From Pseudoclavibacter chungangensis (GTDB taxonomy: Bacteria > Actinomycetota > Actinomycetes > Actinomycetales > Microbacteriaceae): 64,000 nt of DNA. The stretch spans positions 1,984,001-2,048,000 of the forward strand of contig NZ_JACCFV010000001.1 in NCBI RefSeq assembly GCF_013410545.1. Reading direction: 5' to 3'. The notes under the pieces are model-generated. The model saw only the letters and a list, made by a program, of their open reading frames with translations, was not told where the DNA came from and did no database searches. This document shows, in pieces, positions 37,193 to 46,168 of this stretch. Within the stretch, counting starts at the first letter, position 1. Every line of letters begins with the position of its first letter. The translations under genes were made by a program, and so were the position numbers.

Positions 37193-37645
37193 ATGACCAC
37201 GTCGAACGAATCGTCACTGCCCGACGAGGCGATCCTCCTCGGCGCCCACGCGGACGACTGGCGGGGCGCCGTGCGGCTCGCGGGCGACGCGCTCGTCGCG
37301 GCAGGCATCACGACGCCCGTCTACTCGGACGAGATGGTGGCCGCCGTGGAGACGCTCGGCCCCTACATCGTCATCGCGCCCGGCTTCGCGCTCGCACACG
37401 CCCGCCCGTCCGCCGCCGTCCTCCGCACGGGCATCAGCTGGGTACAGCTCGACGAGCCCGTCGTGTTCGGGCACGCGAAGAACGACCCCGTCGACCTCGT
37501 CGCGGGCCTCGCGGCCGTCGACCACGATGCCCACCTCGGCATCATGTCCACGCTCGCGCGGGCCCTCGCCGACCCCGCCGTCATGACGCTGCTGCGCGAG
37601 ACGGGCGATGCCGCGGGCGTCCGCCGGGCGCTCGGTCTCGACTAG
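37193..37645 (+). CDS. PTS sugar transporter subunit IIA, ascorbate/mannitol type
   Basis: 150 residues from ATG 37193 (GGAAGGGG 7 nt upstream). The EIIA-2 fold motif GPYIVIAPGFALAHARP is complete, with the phosphoryl-accepting His at residue 69. Closest in pattern to UlaC/SgaA of the L-ascorbate PTS. EIIA receives phosphate from HPr and passes it to EIIB. The matching EIIB and EIIC are 9 kb further on, on the same strand (46896-48735), not adjacent as normal. Divergent from transketolase. Confidence 0.88.
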   Translation: MTTSNESSLPDEAILLGAHADDWRGAVRLAGDALVAAGITTPVYSDEMVAAVETLGPYIVIAPGFALAHARPSAAVLRTGISWVQLDEPVVFGHAKNDPVDLVAGLAAVDHDAHLGIMSTLARALADPAVMTLLRETGDAAGVRRALGLD

Positions 37646-37933
37646 GGCAAGAACGCGTCGTCCGCGGTGAGCCGTCGCTCCATCGCGGCGCGGGCCGCCG
37701 GAAGACCGTTCCCGATCGCGCCGAATCAACGCTCCCGTCGCGTGACCCGTCGGTCAGTTGCCCCCCCTCGTCCCTCCCCCCAGGTCGTCGGCGATACCGG
37801 TGCACTCGGACGAGGGCGCCCGAGCAACGGGGCGGTCGAACACCGCCCCATCACCCCGGACGCCCTCGCGTTCCGGCATCCGACCCCGGTCGCGGGACGA
37901 CACCGGATCGTCGTCACCCGCGGCCGAGCGGAG
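37646..37933. other. Convergent spacer with compound stem-loop
   Basis: 288 bp. A two-tier stem-loop is visible: inner GGGGCGGT/ACCGCCCC (37829-37836 with 37842-37849) enclosed by CGAGGGCG/CGCCCTCG (37811-37818 with 37861-37868). It lies between the EIIA stop and the end of the galactoside operon, so it may terminate both. No gene is supported. Confidence 0.55.
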
Positions 37934-38842
37934 CTACTTGATCGATCCTCGCGTGACGCCCGAGATGACCCAGCGCTGCGAGAAGATGTACACGATCAGC
38001 AGCGGCGCCATCGCCATGAGGTACGAGGCGAACGCGGTCGTCGTGTCGATGTTGTACTGCCCCTGGAACACGTACTGCGCGAGCGGGATCGTTCGAGCGG
38101 CCGGATCGGTGAGCACCACGAGCGGCATGATGAAGTCGTTCCACGCCCACACGCACGTCAGGATCCCGACGGTCGCGTTGATCGGCGTGAGCAACGGGAA
38201 AACGATCTGCCAGAACACCCGCCACGTGGATGCGCCGTCGACGCGCGCCGCCTCTTCGAGCTCGATCGGGATCGAACGGATGTAGGCGCTGTAGATGAAG
38301 ATGTTCAGCGATATCCCGAAGATCGTGTAGAGCAGGATCATGCCGATCTGGTTGTCGAGCCCCAGGAGCGAGGTCTGCTTGACCAGCGGGAGCATGATGA
38401 TCGGGAACGGGATGAACAGCGCGGCGAGGAAGTAGAAGAACACGCCCTTGAAGAAGCGACGGTGGCTGTTCCGCGCGAGCGCATAGGCCACGACCGAACT
38501 CGTCAACAGCGTGAAGACGACCGAGCCGACCGTGATCAGCGACGTGTTCACGAGTGCCTGCGGGAACGCCGTCCGCTCCCAGGCGTCCGCGAAGTTCTCC
38601 CAGCGGACCGGGTTCGGCCACTCGAATCCGTTGCCCGCCGCCAACTGCTCGGGCGATTTGAGCGCCACGACGACGGCCAGGTACAGCGGGATCAGCACCG
38701 TGAGCGAGCAGACCGCGATGAGCGCGGTCGCCCACCAATTGGTCTTCCGGGTGTCGTCGGATTCGACGGCGCGGCGACGGCGACGGCGGGGACGCGGTGC
38801 CGTCACCTCGGCTTCGGCGAGAACATTGGTTGCGGTGGTCAT
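37934..38842 (-). CDS. Carbohydrate ABC transporter permease, MalG/UgpE type
   Basis: 302 residues from ATG 38842, which overlaps the stop of the upstream permease (TGATG). Six membrane helices; the EAA loop IELEEAARVDGASTWRVFWQIVFPLLTP that docks with the ATPase is typical. A basic N-terminal stretch (RPRRRRRRAV) precedes helix 1. Last gene of the alpha-galactosidase/SBP/permease/permease operon; likely imports alpha-galactosides such as melibiose or raffinose. Confidence 0.93.
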   Translation of the reverse strand: MTTATNVLAEAEVTAPRPRRRRRRAVESDDTRKTNWWATALIAVCSLTVLIPLYLAVVVALKSPEQLAAGNGFEWPNPVRWENFADAWERTAFPQALVNTSLITVGSVVFTLLTSSVVAYALARNSHRRFFKGVFFYFLAALFIPFPIIMLPLVKQTSLLGLDNQIGMILLYTIFGISLNIFIYSAYIRSIPIELEEAARVDGASTWRVFWQIVFPLLTPINATVGILTCVWAWNDFIMPLVVLTDPAARTIPLAQYVFQGQYNIDTTTAFASYLMAMAPLLIVYIFSQRWVISGVTRGSIK

Positions 38843-39780
38843 CAGATATCGGCCTCTCTGCGCTGAAGGACCCGGAACTGCACGAGCGAGACGATCGTGA
38901 TCACGATGAAGAAGATCACGGCGTTGGCGGTCTGGTAGGCGAACTCCCCGCCCGAGAACCCACCACGGAAGACGAGCAGGGTGACCGATTCGGTGGACGT
39001 CCCCGGCCCACCGTTGGTGAGCGCGACGATCGGATCGAACACCTGCAGGAAGCTCTTGAGACTCAGCACGACGTTGATCGTGAAGAACGCGCTGATGAGC
39101 GGGAAGGTGATCGCGCCGAACTGTCGCCACGGCGACGCCCCGTCGAGCGACGCGGCCTCGTAGAGCTCGGGCGGGATCGTCTGCAGCCCCGAGAGATAGA
39201 TGATGATCGAGAACGCGCACGCCTGCCAGACCGCGAGGCCCACGATCGCCGTCCACGCCCAGTCCGGGTTCGTGAGGATGTTGTCGCGGAAGAGCGGGAT
39301 GTCCGACAGGATCTTCGGCAGCGAGTTCGAGAACAGGAACTGGAAGACGTAGCCGATCACGAGGATCGCCAGCACGTACGGCACGAAGTAGACGCCGCGC
39401 CAGAAGTTCCGGGCCCGGATCTTGGCATTGAGTCCCAGCGCGATGGCGAGCGAGATGACGTTCGTGAGGATCGTCGCGACGATCGCGAACAGGAACGAGA
39501 ACCCGTACGCCGCCAGGACCAGATCGTCCTTGACGAGGTTGATGTAGTTCGCGAGACCGACGAAGCTCCAGTCCCCGTAGCCCGCGTAGTTCGTGAAGCT
39601 GAAGAAGATGCCGACGAGGACGGGGATCGTGTGGAATGCGGCGAACGCGATCACGGCCGGCCAGACCATCCAGTAGTAGGCGGGCAGTGCCCGCGACCCG
39701 GACGTCCTGACGCGTCCCGCGCGCCTCCTGTTCCGGGCACCCGACGTGCTCGTGCGCACGGCCTCGGTCAATGTGCTCAT
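38842..39780 (-). CDS. Carbohydrate ABC transporter permease, MalF/UgpA type
   Basis: 312 residues from ATG 39780, which overlaps the SBP stop (ATGA). Six helices; EAA loop ELYEAASLDGASPWRQFGAITFPLI. Pairs with the downstream MalG-type protein to form the membrane channel. The head (RNRRRAGRVR) is basic. No ATPase gene is present in this operon. Confidence 0.93.
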   Translation of the reverse strand: MSTLTEAVRTSTSGARNRRRAGRVRTSGSRALPAYYWMVWPAVIAFAAFHTIPVLVGIFFSFTNYAGYGDWSFVGLANYINLVKDDLVLAAYGFSFLFAIVATILTNVISLAIALGLNAKIRARNFWRGVYFVPYVLAILVIGYVFQFLFSNSLPKILSDIPLFRDNILTNPDWAWTAIVGLAVWQACAFSIIIYLSGLQTIPPELYEAASLDGASPWRQFGAITFPLISAFFTINVVLSLKSFLQVFDPIVALTNGGPGTSTESVTLLVFRGGFSGGEFAYQTANAVIFFIVITIVSLVQFRVLQRREADI

Positions 39781-41072
39781 TTGTCGTCTCCCGTCACGGG
39801 GATGGTTCGCGCCGCGACCTTGCGCCACTCGTTGTCGAGCGTCGAAAGCGTTGCATCCGCATTGCGGTCGAACAGGAACTGTTGGATCGTGGGTGTCAGG
39901 GGGATGCTCGGCGGGACCTGGTGGTCGATGAAGCCGGTGATCCGCCCTTCGTCGAAATACGGCTTCACGGACTGCAGTGCCGCGTCGTCGCTCAGCTCGG
40001 CCCCGATCACCGACGGGATCATGTTCTGCGACGCGGCGAAGTCCTCGATCACACCGACCTCGAACAGATAGTCGATGAAGCGGAGTGCCTCCGCGCGATG
40101 CGGTGTGTCCTTGGCCATCGTCACGGCGACGTCGACGCCCGAGACGAGGATCCGATCGTCGGGGTCCTCCGGAACCGGGTACGGGAAGATGGCGACGTTG
40201 ACGTCCGGGTTGATGCTCTTGATCTGGTTGACGGCCCAGATCCCCTGCAGCATCATCGCCGACTCACCGCGCGCGAAGGCGGCATTGCCGTCGTCGTACA
40301 TCTGACCGCGGTAGCCGTCCTGCATGTACGAGAACAGTTCGGCCTGCTTGGCCATCACGTCCTGGAAGTCCTTCTGGAACGACACCGCCGAGTCCGGGCC
40401 GACGTTCTCGCCCTCGGCCCGGAGCTCGTCGAAGAATCCGTCCTGCGCCGCGTACGCGCCGATCCCGTTCCACGACGGCATGCCCGTCCAGGCATCGCCG
40501 AGGGTGCCGTAGAACGGCGTGATGCCTGCGGCTTCGAGGGCATCGCACACGGCGATGAACTCGTCCCACGTCTCGGGGATCTCGAGGCCCTGTTCCGCGA
40601 AGATGTCCTGGTTGTACAGCACCCCGTTGGCGTTGTTGACGTAGCCGAGCGAGTTGACCTCGCCCTCCTTGTTGCCGAGCTCGGCGAGGATCTCCTGCAC
40701 GGCGCGGTTGATCGTTCGGAGCACCGGCTCGTTCGAGAAGTCGTAGAAGACCCCCGCCTCGGCCAGATCACCGAATCCGCCGTTCGCGTTCAGGGTGATG
40801 ACGTCCGGTGCCTTGTCCTTGACGAGCAGGGTGCGGATGAGGGTCTCGGAATCCGCGACCTGGTTCTGGACGACGCGGATGTCGGGATTCTCCGCCTCGA
40901 AGTCCGCGATGATCCTGTTGAAGTCCTCGAGCGCTTCGCCCTTGAACTGGAAGAAGCTGAGCGTGGTGACACCGTCGTCCGGCGTCACCGCGCACCCTCC
41001 CAGCGTCATGACGGCACCCAGGGTGGCCACGACGGCCCCTGCGCGGACCAGTATTCGTTGTCTGGATCTCAT
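39777..41072 (-). CDS. Extracellular sugar-binding lipoprotein (ABC importer)
   Basis: 431 residues from ATG 41072. Lipoprotein signal: basic start MRSRQRILVR, hydrophobic core and lipobox LGGC with Cys27. Mature part is a family-1 solute-binding protein (TLSFFQFKGEALEDFNRIIADFEAENPDI, WDEFIAVCDALEAAGITPFYG, AFARGESAMMLQGIWAV). It would capture the sugar cleaved by the adjacent alpha-galactosidase. Coupled to the downstream permease. Confidence 0.93.
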   Translation of the reverse strand: MRSRQRILVRAGAVVATLGAVMTLGGCAVTPDDGVTTLSFFQFKGEALEDFNRIIADFEAENPDIRVVQNQVADSETLIRTLLVKDKAPDVITLNANGGFGDLAEAGVFYDFSNEPVLRTINRAVQEILAELGNKEGEVNSLGYVNNANGVLYNQDIFAEQGLEIPETWDEFIAVCDALEAAGITPFYGTLGDAWTGMPSWNGIGAYAAQDGFFDELRAEGENVGPDSAVSFQKDFQDVMAKQAELFSYMQDGYRGQMYDDGNAAFARGESAMMLQGIWAVNQIKSINPDVNVAIFPYPVPEDPDDRILVSGVDVAVTMAKDTPHRAEALRFIDYLFEVGVIEDFAASQNMIPSVIGAELSDDAALQSVKPYFDEGRITGFIDHQVPPSIPLTPTIQQFLFDRNADATLSTLDNEWRKVAARTIPVTGDDK

Positions 41073-41110
41073 GTGTGCGCCTCCTTGCGCGTGAACTGTT
41101 CTCGGTTGAG

Positions 41111-43291
41111 TCAGTGGTGCGAGTCGATCTCCACGACCACCGCCTGCTGCGGGAACTGCACCGGTGGGCGAACGCCGATGGTGGCGAGTTCGCGACCGGT
41201 CATCGTGATGGGGGCCTCTGCCCAGGCGAGGGGCGACTGCCCGGGCTCGTGCGACGAGCCGGACAGCATCCGGAGCTCGTACGTGCGTGCCGGATCCAGC
41301 CCCGGGAACCTGATGCGACCGGCCGGGTAGGCGGCGCTCGTCGTCACCTGTGTGACGACGAAGACGGCCGACGCGGCGTCCGCGGCGACGGTTCCCCGCA
41401 CATCGATCCCCGGCTCGACGCCGTCGACGTGCACGACGGTTCCGTGCGCGATGAGCGGGCGAAGACGCTTCGCGAGGGCGATCCACGAGGCGACGCGGCC
41501 ACGGGTCACGGCATCGACGGAGGTGAGATCCCATTCGACGCCGAAGTGCCCGAGGAGAGCGACGGCCGCGCTGAGCTCGAGCGAGACGGTGCGGCCCGAG
41601 GAGTGGACGACCGGGCTCGTGAGATGCATTCCCATCATCTCGGGCGGCACGACGAGTCCCGTGTGGCGCTGGTTCTCGAGCCGCTCGAGCGGGTCGAGGC
41701 TGTCGCTCGTCCAGATGCGGTCGGTGCGGTCCAGGATGCCGAGGTCCACTCGGGCCCCGCCCGATGCGCACGTCTCGATCTCGAGCCCGGGGTGCGCCGC
41801 CTTGAGTTCGTCGAGCAGGCGATAGAGGGCGAGCGTGTGTTCGCGCACGCGCGGCGCGCCGCCGGGGCCGCTCCCCGCGTCGACGAGGTCCCTGTTGTGG
41901 TCCCACTTCAGGTAGGCGATCGGGTACTCGATGAGCAAAGCGTGCAGGCGGTCGGCGACGTGCCGGTAGGCGTCGGGGTCGGCCAGATTCAATACCTGCT
42001 GCTGTCGTGCCGACGGCGGCAGCGTCGTCCGTGCCCGAAGGATCCACTCGGGGTGCGCGCGGGCGAGGTCGCTGTCCGGATTGATCATCTCGGGCTCGAC
42101 CCAGAGTCCGAACTCCATCCCGAGTTCGCGGACCCGATCGACGAGGGGATGCAGGCCGTCCTGCCAAACCTCGGCGTCGACCTCCCAGTCGCCGAGCCCT
42201 CGGGTGTCGTCCCGCCGTCCGGTGAACCACCCGTCGTCGAGGACGAACCGCTCGATCCCGACCTCGGCCGCCGCTTCCGCCAACGACGTCAGGCGGTCGA
42301 TGTCATGGTCGAAGTACACCGCCTCCCACGTGTTCAGGGTCACGGGCCGTGGGCGGGTCGGATGCTGCGGCCGGTCGCGCCACTCGGCGTGGAACCGAGC
42401 GGACAACTCGTTGAGCCCGTCACCCCACGAGCCGATGACCCACGGGGTCGAGACGGACGCTCCGGGCGCGATCTCGACCTCGCCCGACACGAACAACTCG
42501 CCCGCCGCGAGGAACGCCTCGCCCGTCACGGTGCGCTCCGCGAGCACGCGATGGTTGCCGCTCCACGCCACGTGGATGCCGTGGACACGGCCGGACTCGA
42601 AGCCGAATCCCGGTCGTCCGGCCGCCAGGAGCACGGATGCGTCCGCCCCGGGGCGACCCCGGCGGCTCTCCCGCAGGTGGGTGCCCAGCGTGAACGCACG
42701 ACGCTGAGCGGCGCGCTCGCGCAGATGGTGACCGGTCGTGTCGAACAGCTCCGTCGCGTCCCACGGCGTCGGGAAGGCCACATCGAGCCTGTCGAGCGAG
42801 TAGGCATCGGTGCCCGTGTTCGTCACCGTTGTCCGCTGGTGGAGGAGACCGCCCGAGCCGATCCTGATCTCCCATCGGAACGCGAGTCGGGCCTCGGCGT
42901 CCTCGAGGTTGAACGTTGCCGCAGTGTCGTCCGACTCGTGGTCGACGCGCCCGGGCGCGATGCTGAACCCCGCTCCCCCGCGATGTCCTTCGATCGCGGG
43001 GGTACCCGACCAGCCCGAGGCCCCGGTCGCGATCGCACTGAGGCGGGGGGTGCGGTCGAGGCCACCGGAGACACGCTGCGGACGCGCGGCGACGGCGAGG
43101 CCTCGGAGGCTCTCGGGCGTCGAGTCGACGAGCTCCTCACCCCAGTGGACGATGACCGGAACTGGATCGGACGAGAGATCGATCACGACGCTCGTTCCGC
43201 GACGGTGCAGATGGAGCACACGACCCCCGATGTCGTCGTGACCGGACTCGTCCGTCGTTCGCTCCTGCAGAGCCCCATTGCTTGAGTGCAT
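41111..43291 (-). CDS. Alpha-galactosidase, GH36 family
   Basis: 726 residues. The GH36 catalytic barrel shows NTWEAVYFDHD, FVLDDGWFTGRRDD, FGLWVEPEMINPDSDL, the nucleophile Asp (about residue 464) in YLKWDHNRD, CASGGARVD, and the acid/base Asp (about residue 530) in WTSDSLD. An N-terminal beta-sandwich and C-terminal sheet frame it. No signal peptide, so it acts in the cytoplasm on imported galactosides. First gene of the operon, read divergently from the ROK repressor across an AT-rich control region with palindromes. No clear ribosome binding site before ATG 43291; a slightly later start is possible. Confidence 0.94.
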   Translation of the reverse strand: MHSSNGALQERTTDESGHDDIGGRVLHLHRRGTSVVIDLSSDPVPVIVHWGEELVDSTPESLRGLAVAARPQRVSGGLDRTPRLSAIATGASGWSGTPAIEGHRGGAGFSIAPGRVDHESDDTAATFNLEDAEARLAFRWEIRIGSGGLLHQRTTVTNTGTDAYSLDRLDVAFPTPWDATELFDTTGHHLRERAAQRRAFTLGTHLRESRRGRPGADASVLLAAGRPGFGFESGRVHGIHVAWSGNHRVLAERTVTGEAFLAAGELFVSGEVEIAPGASVSTPWVIGSWGDGLNELSARFHAEWRDRPQHPTRPRPVTLNTWEAVYFDHDIDRLTSLAEAAAEVGIERFVLDDGWFTGRRDDTRGLGDWEVDAEVWQDGLHPLVDRVRELGMEFGLWVEPEMINPDSDLARAHPEWILRARTTLPPSARQQQVLNLADPDAYRHVADRLHALLIEYPIAYLKWDHNRDLVDAGSGPGGAPRVREHTLALYRLLDELKAAHPGLEIETCASGGARVDLGILDRTDRIWTSDSLDPLERLENQRHTGLVVPPEMMGMHLTSPVVHSSGRTVSLELSAAVALLGHFGVEWDLTSVDAVTRGRVASWIALAKRLRPLIAHGTVVHVDGVEPGIDVRGTVAADAASAVFVVTQVTTSAAYPAGRIRFPGLDPARTYELRMLSGSSHEPGQSPLAWAEAPITMTGRELATIGVRPPVQFPQQAVVVEIDSHH

Positions 43292-43402
43292 GGATTAGTT
43301 CTAACACAAAAGTAATACTGGGACAAGGATGCCCCCGAAGGTCCGTTCTTCAACCGGGGGGCGAGCTGTTACTATCGAGGCGGAATCAAGGAGGGGGCGC
43401 CG
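43292..43402. promoter_or_regulatory. Divergent control region, alpha-galactosidase / ROK regulator
   Basis: An AT-rich patch holds TTAGTTCTAA (43295-43304, arms TTAG/CTAA) and the perfect palindrome AGTAATACT (43311-43319), likely ROK operator elements. Toward the ROK gene, TACTAT at 43370-43375 is a possible -10 and AAGGAGG at 43388-43394 its ribosome binding site. Confidence 0.55.
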
Positions 43403-44518
43403 ATGCTCACACCGAGCGAGAACGCGCTGGCCGAAGCGGTCCTGCTGCACGGCCCCATCTCCCGCTCGGCCCTCACGAGCCGCCTCGGGCTCTCGGCCGC
43501 GAGCCTCACCCGCTTGGCGAAGCCGTTCCTCGACACGGGCCTGCTGGTCGAACTCGACGACGTCTCCGACGGCTCCGTCGGACGGCCGAGCCGCCCGCTC
43601 GACATCTCACCCGACGGCGGGTTCTTCGTCGGCATCAAGTTGACGGGTCACACGCTGCACGCGGTCATGACCGACGTCCGTGCGGGCCTCGTCGCCGCCT
43701 CAACCCGCCCGCTCACGGGAACGGACGTCTCGAGCGTCGTCTCGGACATCCGCGCGGCGGTCGACGACTTCGACGGTGACATCCGCGGACTCGGCGTCAG
43801 CCTCGGCGGGTCCATCGAGGACGGCACCGTCGAATTCGCACCCTTCCTCGAATGGCGGGACGTCCCGTTCGCCACGATGCTCACCGAGGCCACGGGCCTC
43901 CCGGTCACCATCGAGAACGACCTCGTCGCCCTCGCGGAGGCCGAGCGCTGGTTCGGGGCGGGGCGCGGACTGCCCGGGTTCTCGGTGATCACCATCGGCG
44001 AGGGGATCGGCTACGCGGTCGTCGCCCACAACGAGGTCGTGCGCACACGGGAGGTGGGTGCCGGCCTCGGAGGCCACATCCCCCTCGCCGCGAACGGGCC
44101 GCTCTGCGATCGCGGGCACCGCGGGTGCGCGCAGGCGATGCTGACGTCCGGCTCGCTCACCACGCAGATCTCCGGCGCACTCCAACGGCGCGTGGAGTAC
44201 GACGAGTTCCTGTGCCTCGCGGCGAGCGGGGATCCGGCCGCCGTCGCCGTCGCCGAGACCGCGGGCGAAGCCCTCGGCCGGTTCATCGCACTCGCGGCCA
44301 ATCTGACGATGCAACCCGCCGTGGTGCTCGCGGGCGACGGCATCGGACTCTTCGCCGTCGCGGAGCCCGCGATCCGACGTGCGATCGCCGTGGATCGCGA
44401 CCCACTCGCCGAGCCGATCGAGCTCGTCGTCGACGAGCCCGGCTTCACCGCATGGGCGCGCGGGGCGGCGGCCGTCGCCATCCAATCGGCCGTCGCGGCA
44501 CTGAGCCTCGCCCGCTGA
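43403..44518 (+). CDS. ROK family transcriptional regulator
   Basis: 371 residues. An N-terminal winged helix (AEAVLLHGPISRSALTSRLGLSAASLTRLAKPFL) is fused to a ROK sugar-kinase fold: GLGVSLGGSI, the ExGH motif as GAGLGGHIPL and zinc cysteines in CDRGHRGCAQ. Probable repressor of the divergent alpha-galactosidase operon, released by galactose or a galactoside (inference from position). Strong ribosome binding site. Complete kinase-fold motifs do not prove kinase activity. Confidence 0.92.
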   Translation: MLTPSENALAEAVLLHGPISRSALTSRLGLSAASLTRLAKPFLDTGLLVELDDVSDGSVGRPSRPLDISPDGGFFVGIKLTGHTLHAVMTDVRAGLVAASTRPLTGTDVSSVVSDIRAAVDDFDGDIRGLGVSLGGSIEDGTVEFAPFLEWRDVPFATMLTEATGLPVTIENDLVALAEAERWFGAGRGLPGFSVITIGEGIGYAVVAHNEVVRTREVGAGLGGHIPLAANGPLCDRGHRGCAQAMLTSGSLTTQISGALQRRVEYDEFLCLAASGDPAAVAVAETAGEALGRFIALAANLTMQPAVVLAGDGIGLFAVAEPAIRRAIAVDRDPLAEPIELVVDEPGFTAWARGAAAVAIQSAVAALSLAR

Positions 44519-44603
44519 CCGCCACGCACCCCCGCTGCCGACCCCGCCACAGCGACGGTTGCTGCGCTCGACGCGCTCCGCGCGTCTCGCTGCCGCGATG
44601 CCG

Positions 44604-44622
44604 GGCGGGCGCGACGCCCGCC
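44604..44622. terminator. Bidirectional terminator, ROK gene / DUF2262 gene
   Basis: 8-bp GC stem (44604-44611 with 44615-44622) and a CGA loop in the convergent gap. Confidence 0.6.
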
Positions 44623-44642
44623 GGGCTCCGCAGCGGCCGCCG

Positions 44643-45524
44643 TCAGCCGCTCACGGAGGCGTCCGTCGGCGTCCCGTCGGGGTCGATCTCGACGACGACA
44701 GCGACATCCCGGAACAGCCCGTCGTCGCCGTAGTACGCGTTCGCGGAGCCGTCGGGGTCGACGCTCAGTTCACTCAGCCGGAGCCCGTGCGCGATCGACT
44801 CGATGGTCGACTCCTCGAGCCCGGCGGCACGAGCACTGTCACGCAGCCATTCGCCTGCCGGCTCCAGCGTCGACGCGGCGAAGGACCGCCAGGTCGCATC
44901 GACGGTCGTGGCATGCGCCACGAGTTCCCGAAGTCGCTCCAGCGTCGCGACACAGGTCTCGCTCCCCTCGACCGCGTCATCATCGACCCCGAGGGTCACC
45001 CGGACCGTCCGGCCACACCAGTCGAACGACCCGACGAATGCGTCGAGCGGGCGATCGAGCTCGAACTCGCCGAGATCGGTCGTCACGTCGGCCGACTCGA
45101 CACGGCGAGCGAGACGCTCGTCGAGCGCCGACACGTGGACGTGACGCTCGAGGACCTCGTCCAGGGCGAAGTGGTGCGGGAGGTCGGGAACCTCGAACCC
45201 GTATGCCGCGTACTCGGCCGGGTCCGGAGCGGCCCGGCGCACGCGGAGCACGTACTGGGTCAACGGTTGCAGATCGTGGATCCACGTGCCGCCCAGCTCC
45301 GTCCCGCGCTCGTCGTCGGCGACGAGCCACGACACACGTCCCCGTTCCTCGACGACCTCCCCGCGCTCGTCGACGTACGCGAGCACGTCGGCCGACGCGG
45401 TCCAGAGCTCGTCCCCGTCCACTCGCCCCGCACCGCCCGCATGCTCGCCCGTGAGCACCGTGATGCGGACGGATTCCGCCGCATGGCGTCGTTCGAAGCG
45501 TCGGCGCTCGTCGGAAGCTGACAT
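44643..45524 (-). CDS. DUF2262 domain-containing protein
   Basis: 293 residues from ATG 45524. The C-terminal half matches DUF2262: LGEFELDRPLDAFVGSFDWCGRTVRVTLGVDDD, then a helical part, then DPDGSANAYYGDDGLFRDVAVVVEIDPDGTPTDASV. The N-terminal half, with VLAYVDERGEVVEERGRVSWLVADD and a stretch resembling a fibronectin-like strand pattern, is also typical of longer members. Function unknown; members are scattered in bacteria, often near toxin-immunity or stress genes, though nothing of that kind is visible here. Convergent with the ROK gene. Confidence 0.78.
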   Translation of the reverse strand: MSASDERRRFERRHAAESVRITVLTGEHAGGAGRVDGDELWTASADVLAYVDERGEVVEERGRVSWLVADDERGTELGGTWIHDLQPLTQYVLRVRRAAPDPAEYAAYGFEVPDLPHHFALDEVLERHVHVSALDERLARRVESADVTTDLGEFELDRPLDAFVGSFDWCGRTVRVTLGVDDDAVEGSETCVATLERLRELVAHATTVDATWRSFAASTLEPAGEWLRDSARAAGLEESTIESIAHGLRLSELSVDPDGSANAYYGDDGLFRDVAVVVEIDPDGTPTDASVSG

Positions 45525-45683
45525 GCGGCCGACCCTAGCAAGCTGTGCGGACGGACCGACCGGCCAGCCAGAGGATGCCCCACCTTCCTCCCACCGACCG
45601 CTCACGCGGGCATCGTGGTGAACGACGGAATCGGTCGCGCCCCGTCCCGACTCGTCCCGTGCCCGCGCGTCGCCCTCGCGCGA

Positions 45684-46091
45684 TCACCCCTCGGCGTAGG
45701 CGGCGGCGAACTCGGGGCTCGGCGCGATCGGCTGGACGACGTCGAGCAGCACGCCGTCGGGTGCCGCGACGATGAAGTGCCGCTGCCCGAACGGCTCGTC
45801 CACGAGCGCCCGTACCGGGCGGTGCCCGAGTTCGTCGACGGTCCGCGTGTGCACGGCGTCGACGTCGTCGACCTCCACGGTGACGAGCACACCGCTCGGT
45901 GCCCGCCCGTAGCCCTCGGGCACAGTCTCGTGGTCGAGCGACAGGACGGCGAGCTCGAACGCGCCGCTGCGCATGCTGATGTACCAGTCCGACTCGAACG
46001 TCGTCTCGAGCCCAAGGACGTCACGATAGAAGGCTCCCGCGGCCGGGACGTCGTTCGAGGTGAGCACCGGATAGAGACTCGTGATGGTCAT
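45684..46091 (-). CDS. VOC family protein under TetR control
   Basis: 135 residues. YPVLTSNDVPAAGAFYRDVLGLETTFESDWYISM is a typical VOC first module; the second is GVLVTVEVDDVDAVHTRTVDELGHRPV, ending HFIVAAPDGVLLDVVQPI. Substrate unknown (small electrophile or antibiotic are family options). Divergent from the TetR gene, with two operators in the 77-bp gap, so almost certainly its target. Confidence 0.9.
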   Translation of the reverse strand: MTITSLYPVLTSNDVPAAGAFYRDVLGLETTFESDWYISMRSGAFELAVLSLDHETVPEGYGRAPSGVLVTVEVDDVDAVHTRTVDELGHRPVRALVDEPFGQRHFIVAAPDGVLLDVVQPIAPSPEFAAAYAEG

Positions 46092-46109
46092 GATCGACTC
46101 CTCCGTCTT

Positions 46110-46159
46110 TTACGTACACTGTGTACGTAAGCCGAGTTTACATACAGCGCGTACGTAAA
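46110..46159. promoter_or_regulatory. Two TetR operators
   Basis: TTACGTACA-CTG-TGTACGTAA (46110-46130) is a perfect inverted repeat with 9-bp arms. TTTACATAC-AGCGC-GTACGTAAA (46137-46159) has the same half-sites with one mismatch. Centres are 28 bp apart, and together they span the promoters of both divergent genes. Confidence 0.85.
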
Positions 46160-46168
46160 GGAAGACCG

